Source: Cyrtodaria siliqua
Taxonomy: Eukaryota; Mollusca; Bivalvia; Adapedonta; Hiatellidae
Length of the DNA stretch: 64,000 bases
Assembly (NCBI GenBank): GCA_037043455.1
Contig: JAWPHD010000134.1
Coordinates: 1 to 64,000 of the forward strand
Direction: 5' to 3'
Below, one piece after another: positions 51,701 through 60,700 of this stretch. The position numbers and the translations under genes are program-made. A model generated the notes under the pieces. That model made no database searches and was not told where the DNA came from. It was given only the letters and a program-made list of their open reading frames with translations. The stretch's first letter is position 1, and each line of letters starts with the position of its first letter.

Positions 51701-54700
51701 TGTTGACAACGGAGAAATGGGCATTCTTTCAAGCAAATAAAGCTTGAGAGTAAGCCATGTCGAACACAATATATAAAATACATAGACCTACATGCAATTG
51801 TGCTTTCGATGTTCATAGCGACTTGCTTGAAAGCATGAAACAAACGAAAGTTATATCCGAATTATAAATGATTGGTTAAAATAAAGGTATAGAATAAAAA
51901 GGTTACTTAACATGGTTCTGTACAATACGGGATATATTTGGACTCGTACACAGCTGGAAAAAATCATATTGGACTCGCCTAACGGCTCGTCCAATATGAC
52001 TTTTCCAGCTGTGTACTCGTCCAAATATATCTCCGTATTGTACAGAACCATGTTAAATAACCTATAAGTGTTACAGAACTGTGGTATATATGGTATTGCG
52101 TTACAGAACTGTCATGTATATGGTATTGTGTTACAGAACTGTCGTATATATGGTATTGTGTTACAGAACTGTAATATATATATATATGGTATTGTGTTAC
52201 ATAACTGTGGTGTATATGGTATTGTGTTATAGAACTGTGGTGTATATGGTATTGTGTTACAGAACTGTGGTGTATATGGTATTGAGTTACAGAATTGTCA
52301 TGTATATGGTATTGTGTTACAGAACTGTCGTATATATGTTATTGTGTTACAGAACTGTCATGCATATGTTATTGTGTTACAGAACTGTCATATATATGGT
52401 ATTGTGTTACAGAACTGTGGTATATATGGTATTGCGTTACAGAACTGTCATGTATATGGTATTGTGTTACAGAACTGTCGTATATATGGTATTGTGTTAC
52501 AGAACTGTAATATATATATATATGGTATTGTGTTACATAACTGTGGTGTATATGGTATTGTGTTATAGAACTGTGGTGTATATGGTATTGTGTTACAGAA
52601 CTGTGGTGTATATGGTATTGAGTTACAGAATTGTCATGTATATGGTATTGTGTTACAGAACTGTCGTATATATGTTATTGTGTTACAGAACTGTCATGCA
52701 TATGTTATTGTGTTACAGAACTGTCATATATATGGTATTGTGTTACAGAACTGTCGTATATATGGCATTGTGTTACTGAACTCATATATATGTTATTGTG
52801 TTACAGAACTGTCATGTATATGGTATTGTGTTACAGAACTGTCCTATATATGTTATTGCGTAACAGAACTGTAGTATTTATGATATTTTGTTACAGAAGT
52901 GTCGTATATATGGTATGGTGTTACAGAAATGTAGTGTATATGATATTGTGTTACAGAACTGTGGTGTATATGGTATTGTGTTACAGAACTGTGGTATATA
53001 TGGTATTGCGTTACAGAACTGTCATGTATATGGTATTGTGTTACAGAACTGTCGTATATATGGTATTGTGTTACAGAACTGTAATATATATATATATGGT
53101 ATTGTGTTATAGAACTGTGGTGTATATGGTATTGTGTTACAGAACTGTAATATATATATATATGGTATTGTGTTATAGAACTGTGGTGTATATGGTATTG
53201 AGTTACAGAATTGTCATGTATATGGTATTGTGTTACAGAACTGTCGTATATATGTTATTGTGTTACAGAACTGTCATGCATATGTTATTGTGTTACAGAA
53301 CTGTCATATATATGGTATTGTGTTACAGAACTGTCGTATATATGGCATTGTGTTACAGAACTCATATATATGTTATTGTGTTACAGAACTGTCATGTATA
53401 TGGTATTGTGTTACAGAACTGTCATATATTTAGTGTTGTTTTACAGAACTGTCATATATATGGTATTGTGTTACAGAACTGTCATGTATATGGTATTGTG
53501 TTACAGAACTGTCATATATTTAGTGTTGTGTTACAGAACTGTCATATGTATGGTATTGTGTTACAGAACTGTCATGTATATGGTATTGTGTTACAGAACT
53601 GATGTATATATGTTATTGGGTTACAGAACTGTCATGTATATGTTATTGTGTTACAGAACTGTCATGTATATGTTATTGGGTTACAGAACTGTCATATATA
53701 TGGTATTGTGTTACAGAACTGTCATATATATGGTATTGTGTTACAGAACTGTCATATATATGGTACTGTGTTACAGAACTGTCGTATATATGGTATTGTG
53801 TTGTAGAATTGTCATGTATATGGTATTGTGATGCAGAACTGTCGTATATATGGTATCGTGTTACAGAACTGTCGTATATATGGTATTGTGTTGTAGAATT
53901 GTCATGTATATGGTATTGTGATGCAGAACTGTCGTATATATGGTATCGTGTTACAGAACTGTAATATATATGGTATTGTGTTGTAGAATTGTCATGTATA
54001 TGGTATTGTGATGCAGAACTGTCGTATATATGGTATTGTGTTACAGAACTGTCGTGTTTGTGAGGACTGTAAATCAAGGACACCAGGCAGTGGGCGCAGT
54101 TCCCGGTGGCACCTCAATTACTCTGTATGTGATAGTTGTTATCAGCAACGAAACAAGGGCCTCTCCTGCCCGCTCTGTGGCAAGGCATACAGACACTTCT
54201 CACAGAAGGCCATGGTGCAGTGCAATATTTGTGAAAAGTTAGTAGCTTATTTTTGACCTATTATTGACCACCCACTTTTCAGACAAATTGAGACCGCCTA
54301 CTCCAAAACTGCTACCCAAAAGCATATAGAAAAACTTGATCATCTGTTGTCTGTGCAAGTCCAGTTAGCAGAAATTAATTTGCGGTAGTAACAAACAGTA
54401 CAGTAAAATCTGTGCATCAGGTTATGTGTTGGCACTTTTCAAGCGCAAAAGCATTTACTATTATAAGATATGAATAATGTCTGGCTTTCCCCATAAAGGG
54501 TCGGCTGTTCTCCCTTATACTTCTTTCTATATTGCCCGACTTTAATAATGAAATGGATCGCAAAATTACATTGACTTTGAACTTAAAGGAACATACAGCA
54601 ATCTTGAAGTATTTGTCAAACATTAAAATTGGTACTTCGATTTATTAATCCAGTATCATTTTGTCTTTAAACCTGCTTGCATATAATTAAATTAAAAGGT

Positions 54701-57700
54701 AAAAATAAAGTTCGGAGTTTTTATTTATTTTTAGCTATAGAAGAAGCAATAGGGTCAATCCGACATTTAAGATGGCTGCCATAAAGATCCCCACCATAGA
54801 TATTGAAAAAGTATTTATCATTAGAAATAAAAGCTGCATACTAAACTATCAAGTTTGTGTTTTGGGTTTTCATCAAATTTTCAAGTTTGTGCATAAAAAA
54901 CAACAACTTAAAAACCCATACATTATCAAGTTTTTATCTATTACACATAAACATGTGTTCATCTAATTTCAGATTGGTTCATTCAGAGTGTGATGAAACT
55001 ATAGATTCTGCCCTCCTGCAGCTTGTTAAAAATGATGAGCCAACAGAATATCAATGTACTTTATGTAGGAATAGAGACCCGGAGGTGATCTATCTATAAC
55101 ATACAATACACATTTGTTAAAAATATTAAATTTATTCATGTTTTTAATTAAAATGTAAGAATGTAAGTCTATTGTCATGTGCTTGTTTGAAAATTACGAA
55201 TAACATTAATAGAATATGTTTTTTCTGACCTTCCTTATTCATAATTTGGAATGATTATAATGAGAGGATTTTGGACCCTGAATGTAAGCTACGATACAAT
55301 TCTGTACACATTTGCCTTAACTGGTGTAGTGACTAAAGGTTGTAATGAATACAATTTTATGTTCGCAGTATGACGTGCCAGATTTCGCCAACAACATGCC
55401 AGCCATGATAGAAGATTCATCAGATAGCACGTTTATGCAGAAAGGTACTATAACATGCCCTCTACTTGCCTCAAGTATTACTGTAACCTGCCCTCGACTT
55501 GTCTTGAGTGTTACTGTAACGTACCCTCGACTTGTCTCGAGCGTTACTTTAACGTGCCCTCTACTTGTCTCAAGCGTTACTGTAACGTGCCATCTACTTG
55601 TCTCAAGCGTTACTGTAACGTGCCCTCGACTTGTCACAATCATTACTGTAACATGCCATCTACTTGTCTCAAGCGTTACTGTAACGTGCCCTCGACTTGT
55701 CACAATCGTTACTGTAACGTGCCCTCGACTTGTCTCAATCGTTGCATTAACATGCCCTCTACTTGTCTCAATCATTACTGTAACGTGCCCTTTTTTCTCA
55801 AGCGTTACTGTAACATGCCCTCGACTTGTCTCAAGCGTTACAGTAACATGCCCTCGACTTGTCTCAAGCGTTATTGTAACGTGGCCTTGACTTACCTCAA
55901 GCGTTACTGTAACGTGCCATCTACTTGTCTGAAGCAGTACTGTAACATGCCCTCTACTTGTCTCCAGCGTTGCTGTAACCTGCCCTCTACTTGTCTCCAG
56001 CGTTACTGTAACGTGCCCTTGACTTGCCTCAAGCGTTACTGTAACGTGCCCTCTACTTGTCTCCAGCATTACTGTAACATGCCCTCTACTTGTCTCCAGC
56101 GTTGCTGTTACATGCCCTCTACTTGTCTCCAGCGTTACTGTAACGTGCCCTCTACTTGTCTCCAACGTTACTGTAACGTGCCCTATGCTTGTCTCCAGCG
56201 TTACTGTAACGTGCCCTCTACTTGTCTCCAGGATTACTGTAACGTGCCCTCTACTTGTCTCCAGCGTTACTGTAACGTGCCCTTGACTTGCCTCAAGCGT
56301 TACTGTAACGTGCCCTCTACTTGTCTCCAGCATAACTGTAACATGCTCTCTACTTGTCTCCAGCGTTGCTGTTACATGCCCTCTACTTGTCTCCAGCGTT
56401 ACTGTAACGTGCCCTCTACTTGTCTCCAACGTTACTGTAACGTGCCCTATGCTTGTCTCCAGCGTTACTGTAACGTGCCCTCTACTTGTCTCCAGGATTA
56501 CTGTAACGTGCCCTCTACTTGTCTCCAGCATTACTGTAACGTGCCCTCTACTCGTCTACAGCGTTACTGTAACGTGCCCTCTACTTGTCTCAAGCATTAC
56601 TGTAACATGCCCTCTACTTGTCTCCAGCGTAACTGTAACATGCCCTCTACTTGTCTCCAGTATTACTGTAACGTGCCCTCTGCTTGTCTACAGCATTACT
56701 GTAACGTGCTTTCTACTTGTCTTCAGCGTCAGGGCTTGCACTGGCTATTTTTTTCTTTGCGCAACTACTTTCGCCAAATGAAAAAAAATAGAGCCAAATT
56801 GAAAACATTGGAGCCAAATATTTTCATATTGGCACAAACTTGTCAGTGCTCACACTGGCCTTTTTCTAGATAAATAAATGATTACACTTCGAAAATAGAC
56901 AAAAACAATACTGAAGTTTTGCTTCTTTCGTTTTAACAATATTGTTTTATTTCCCATGCAAATTATAGGTTCAGTACACTGTAAGGAAGTTTATAATCGG
57001 GTAAATCAAGCATCTAGTGTATGATTGAGTCATACATAGATAGCAGAGGTTTTATGTGTGACTGTGGTATTATGTAATAACAAAAAAAGAGAAACAGCAA
57101 AACAAAAACAAACTAGAAATTGTTATTGTCCATGGGACAAAAACGTATGGCTCCCCCACTCGCCCGAACAGACATAATTGACGACTCTAGGTCCAACTGT
57201 TCTTTATTGATCTGAGATCGTTTTGATATTCAATATCCCTGTGACTGTATGTACTATCTGTATCAGTAAGGCCACATAAAAAAATATGTGTGGTTCAAGT
57301 AACCCGACCGACCCTATTTTTTTAAAGGGCCGACCCTAAAACTTCTTATGTAAAAATTAAAAAAAAAAAAAAATTAAAAAATAAAAAATAAAAAAAAAAT
57401 AAACAAAAAATTAAAATTAAAAAATATTTAAAAAAAAAATAAAATCAATAGGGGTCATCTACTGGTCATGACCAACCATCCTTCCAAGTTTGAGGACCCT
57501 AGGTCCAACCATTCTCTAGTTATTGATCAGACATCGTTTGTGACACAGACAGACCTACGGCCTTGACCTTTGACCTAGTGACCCCAAAATCAATAGGGGT
57601 CATCTACTTGTCATGACCAACCATCCTTCCAAGTTTGAGGACCCTAGGTCCAACCATTCTCTAGTTATTGATCGGACATCGTTTTGATAGTCAATGTCAC

Positions 57701-60700
57701 CGCAACATTGACCTTTGACCTAGTGACCCCAAAATCAATAGGGGTCATCTACTTGTCATGACCAACCATCCTTCCAAGTTTGAGGACCCTAGGTCCAACC
57801 ATTCTCTAGTTATTGATCGGACATCGTTTTGATAGTCAATGTCACCGCAACATTGACCTTTGACCTAGTGACCCCAAAATCAATAGGGGTCATCTACTTG
57901 TCATGACCAACCATCCTTCCAAGTTTGAGGACCCTAGGTCCAACCATTCTCTAGTTATTGATCGGACATCGTTTTGATAGTCAATGTCACCGCAACATTG
58001 ACCTTTGACCTAGTGACCCCAAAATCAATAGGGGTCATCTACTTGTCATGACCAACCATCCTTCCAAGTTTGAGGACCCTAGGTCCAACCATTCTCTAGT
58101 TATTGATCGGGCAGGACGAATAACATTATGAGGAATTTCAGTTATTTTTAGCTCTACACAGGTTATGGGATGGCGAGTTGTCCGTCGTCCGTCCGTCCGT
58201 CGTCCGTCTGTCCGTATGTCCGTCGTCCGTCTGTTAACTTTTGCCTTGTGAACACTCTAGGGCCTTCATTATTACGAAACTTTGCCAGTGTCTTTATATC
58301 AATGAAAGCACGGACAATTCGAAAACCAGCCGGATCCGATAAATTTCACCAGAGTTATGGCCCTTGTTTTGCTGAAATTGCCATATTAAGCCTTGTGAAC
58401 ACTCTAGCACCTTCATTTATTATTTGATCTTTACCAAACCTGCACAGATTGTTAATATCAATGAAAGCTCGGACAAGTTCGAAAACCAACCAAATCGGAT
58501 CAGTAACACCGGAGTTATGGCCCTTGTTTTTTCTGAAAATTGATATTTTCTGCCTCGTGAACGCTCTAACACCTTCATTTATTATTTGATCGTTACTAAA
58601 CTTGCACAGATTGTTAATACCAATGACAGCTTGGACAAGTTCGGAAATCAGCTAAATTGGGTTAGTAACACCAGAGTTATGGCCCTTGTTTTTTCTGAAA
58701 AATGCCTTATTCTGCCTTGTGAATACTCTAGCACATTCATTTATTATTTGATCTTTACCAAACTTGCACAGATTGTTAATATCAATGAAAGTTCAAATAA
58801 GTTCAAAAACCAGCTAAATCGGATCAGTAACACCGGAGTTGTGGCCCTTGTATTTTTCTGAAAAATGCTATTTTCTGCCTTGTGAACACTCTAGGGCCTT
58901 CAATATTAATCGGACCTTTACCTAACTTTGCCAGTGTCTTTATATCAATGAAAGCTCGGACAAGTTTGAAAACCGGCAAGATCGAAATAATTTCACCGGA
59001 GTTATGGCCCTTGTTTTTCTGAAAAATGCCATATTAAGCCTTGTGCACACTCTAGCACCTTCATTTATTATTTGATCTTTACTACACTTGCACAGATTGT
59101 TAATATCAATGAAAGCTCGGACAAGTATGAAAACCAGCTAGATCGGACCATTAACAGCGGAGTTATTGCTCTTGATTTAGTTAAAAATGCTATATTTTGC
59201 CTCATTAAGACAATAGGGCTTTCTTCTTTCATCCAATCTTTACCAAACTTTACCAGATTGTTTAAATAAAAGAAAGCTCGGACAACTTCTACGACCAGCT
59301 AGATCGGACCATTAACAGTGGAGTTATGGCCCTTGATTTAGTTAAAAATGCTATATTTTGACTCGTTAAGACGATAGGGCCTTTATCTTTCATTCGATCT
59401 TTACCAAACTTTACCAGATTGTTTATATAATAAATGAAAGCTCGGACAGTTTCGAAGACCAGCCAGATCGGACCAGTAATAGCGGAGTTATGGCCCTTGA
59501 TTTTGTTAAAACTGCTGTATTTTGCCTCGTTAAGATGATAGGGCCTTCATTTTTCATGCGATCTTTATGAAACTTTACGAGATTGTTCATATCAATGAAA
59601 GATCGGTCAAGTTTGAAAACTAACCAGATCGGACCAGTAACAGTGGAGTTATGGCCCTTGATTTAGTTAAAAATCCTATATTTTGCCTCAAGACGATAGG
59701 GCCTTCATCTTTCATCCGATCTTTAAGATGCAGATTGGACCATTTACATCGGAGTCATGGCCCTTGATTTTCTGAAATATGCTATATCTTGGCCTCATTA
59801 GGACGAAAGGGCCTTCATTTGGCCGGATTCCATTGAAAATTTGCAGGGATGATCAGTACCAAGCCTAGTTGTACATAGTCACCGTGTTCCAGTTGAATGA
59901 TTTTGACCGAGTTATAGCCCTTTAAAGGTTTTAATACACAAACATTGTTCTGACTAGTTCTACTGAACCCCTGGCCGGATTAAACGAAACTTTTTAGGGA
60001 TGATCGATTCTATATCTAGTTGTGCACATCATCGCCGTGTTCCGGTTGAATGATTTTTGGTGGAGTTAGGGCCCTTTAAAGGTTTTAATACACAAACTTT
60101 GTTCTGACTAGTTCTCCCGAACCTCTGGCCGGATTTAAACGAAGCTTTTTAGGGATGATCAATTCCATGTCTAGTTGTGCAAATCATTGGCGTATTCCGG
60201 TTAAATGATTTTTTTTGGCAGAATTATGTCCCTTTAAAGGTTTTAATACACAAACTTTGTCTGATCTACTTCTCCTGAACCCCTCGCCAGACTTCAATGA
60301 AACTTTGCAGGGATGATCAGCACCAAGCCTAGTTGTGCATGTCATTGTCACGTTCCGGTTTACAGATATTTGGCAGAGTTATGGTCCTTTAAAGGATTTT
60401 GATACCACAATTTTTTTCCGGGCTAGTTCTCCTGAACCCCTGGCTGGATATAGACAAAACTTGACAATGATGATCAGTATCAAGCCTAGTTGTGCATATC
60501 ATTGCCATATTTTGGTTGAATGATTTTTGGCAGAGTTGTGACCCTCTAAATGTTTTAATACACAAACTTTGTCCAGATTAGTCTCTTCTGAGCTCTTTGC
60601 CAGATTTCAGCAAATCTTGGCGAGAATGATCAGTACTAAGCCTAGTTGCACATGTCATTGCCATGTTCTTGTTGAATGATTTTTGAAAGACTTTAGCCCC

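Larger units (their letters stand above)
50420..54046 (+). repeat. 30-bp minisatellite made from the acceptor of exon 54047
   Basis: About 95 units of GTATATATGGTATTGTG and TTACAGAACTGTC. ATTGTGTTACAG/AACTGTCGT is the true acceptor and first nine coding bases of the following exon. A higher-order unit of about 336 bp repeats (GTGGTATATATGGTATTGCG at 50781, 52081, 52417 and 52991). Two elements interrupt it (51340-52063). Frames of up to 323 codons come from the multiple-of-three period. Confidence 0.95.

Noticed and set aside
50640..53831. Long plus-strand frames of 167-323 codons with repeated VYMVLCYRT or YGIVLQNC
   Set aside because: They are translations of the 30-bp minisatellite in all frames; a period that is a multiple of three keeps them open. 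Intronic and without other coding signs.
55317..56873. Frames of 404 codons (minus) and 472 codons (plus) with Cys-rich or Thr-rich repeats
   Set aside because: Both strands and several frames of the same 33-bp array are open, as expected from its period; no start context or domain.
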